Positions 40,831-41,369 of a stretch of 41,369 nucleotides of DNA are shown here, piece after piece. This DNA comes from Discostella pseudostelligera (taxonomy: Eukaryota; Bacillariophyta; Thalassiosirophyceae; Thalassiosirales; Thalassiosiraceae). Each line of letters begins with the position of its first letter. Positions within the stretch are counted from its first letter, which is position 1. The DNA lies in contig JALLBK010000389.1 in the NCBI GenBank assembly GCA_036940085.1, positions 1 through 41,369 on the forward strand, read 5' to 3'. The position numbers and the translations under genes are program-made. The notes beneath the pieces were generated by a model. The model saw nothing but the letters and a program-made list of their open reading frames with translations. It had not been told where the DNA came from and did not search any database.

Positions 40831-41367
40831 ATGCACTACCACGAAATAAAACAGGCATACACGGAATACATCGCCAACCCACCCAACAGGGAGAATGTCT
40901 TTAGCGCCTTTACCCCCGCACGAGATGAAGAGAATGAGCGGATTATGAAAATGCTCGAGGAAGAGAGTGAAAAAAATCAATCCGTTATGACTGAGAACCA
41001 GGAGGAGGAGAAGAAGATTGCCATTGAGGGAATTGCGAAGGAATGGGCTATTAAGGAGTACACGTTACGTATGCTCAACGGAATCATTGACGATTCACTC
41101 AGCGAGAATGAATTCGTGGAGTCGGTTTGGGACGAGGCCCTTGCCGAGGGTGCAAAGACATACGAACTCATTACCTCGGAGGAGTACAAGCGCTCGAAGG
41201 AAAAAAGTCAAAAGTCTATGACGGAGATTGGGCAGAAGTTGTTTTGGGACGACATGCCACCCCTCCTTCGGAAGAAGCGGGAGAAGATGGTCGAGAAGGT
41301 GAAGCAACAGTACATGGATTTGTTGTCGGAGGAGGAATTGGAGAAGATTATTTTGATGAGTGAGTAG
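40831..41367 (+). CDS. Charged helical protein, possibly incomplete at the window edge
   Basis: 178 residues from the first ATG at 40831 (MHYHEIKQAYTEYIANPP) to TAG at 41365. The protein is rich in Glu and Lys with predicted helices (EEESEKNQ, EEEKKIAIEGIAKEWAIKEY, KKREKMVEKVKQQYMDLL). No domain is recognised. The 3' end reads ATGAGTGAGTAG, where A|GTGAGT is a strong splice donor at 41361, so the gene may continue beyond the window. The start lies only about 125 bp after the preceding stop, so a same-strand close neighbour or a missed upstream exon is possible; no acceptor AG is seen just before the ATG. Confidence 0.65.
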   Translation: MHYHEIKQAYTEYIANPPNRENVFSAFTPARDEENERIMKMLEEESEKNQSVMTENQEEEKKIAIEGIAKEWAIKEYTLRMLNGIIDDSLSENEFVESVWDEALAEGAKTYELITSEEYKRSKEKSQKSMTEIGQKLFWDDMPPLLRKKREKMVEKVKQQYMDLLSEEELEKIILMSE

Positions 41368-41369
41368 AA

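Overview
This window looks like nuclear DNA of a stramenopile alga, most likely a centric diatom. The evidence is short GT-AG introns (about 60-240 bp), a plastid presequence with an AWA|FAP cleavage site, BspA-like LRR and GT61-like families of the kind common in diatoms, low-complexity Ser/Asn/Gln tracts, and densely packed genes on both strands. No bacterial operons, rRNA, recognisable tRNA or CRISPR were seen. Two single N bases, each flanked by the same 72 bp on both sides, are unmerged contig overlaps rather than biology.

Layout. 1-4134: a Ran-pathway locus. A RanGAP leucine-rich-repeat domain is spliced in frame to a Nup50-like FG region and a C-terminal Ran-binding domain (581-3067, minus). 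Head-to-head with it is a divergent Ran-like GTPase (3489-4134, plus). 4468-7190: remains of a large beta-sandwich repeat gene. 7191-8883: non-coding, with a 93-95 bp direct repeat and a hexanucleotide microsatellite. 8884-10820: a BspA-type LRR gene with 138-bp repeats, broken by a stop and a frameshift. 11105-12526: fragments of a DUF819-type membrane protein. 13775-19622: a nine-exon coiled-coil/MORN gene. 19906-22064: a broken GT61-like glycosyltransferase. 22835-25807: a single-exon coiled-coil protein.

26021-38052 is a cluster of membrane-anchored hydrolase genes: two PLC-X-like phosphodiesterases (26021-27653 minus, 36392-38052 plus) and two tail-to-tail metzincin-like metalloproteases (28389-29403 plus, 30001-31573 minus). 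All four begin with one transmembrane helix followed by W[KR][YF]. An EMAPII/Arc1p-type tRNA-binding protein (33136-33858) shares a disordered module with the second PLC-like protein. A broken Cys-rich secreted protein gene lies at 34749-35520. The window ends with a plastid-targeted protein of unknown function (39164-40705) and a charged helical protein (40831-41367).

Two observations stand out. The first is the RanGAP-FG-RanBD fusion next to a Ran-like GTPase that has lost its P-loop Thr, its SAK motif and the Ran C-terminal tail. The second is an E2F-like TTTGGCGGGAA element recurring about 300 bp upstream of the start codon of many genes. For all intact multi-exon genes, the exon models given here sum to a multiple of three. 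The coiled-coil/MORN gene does so only after the artefactual 73 bp are removed.
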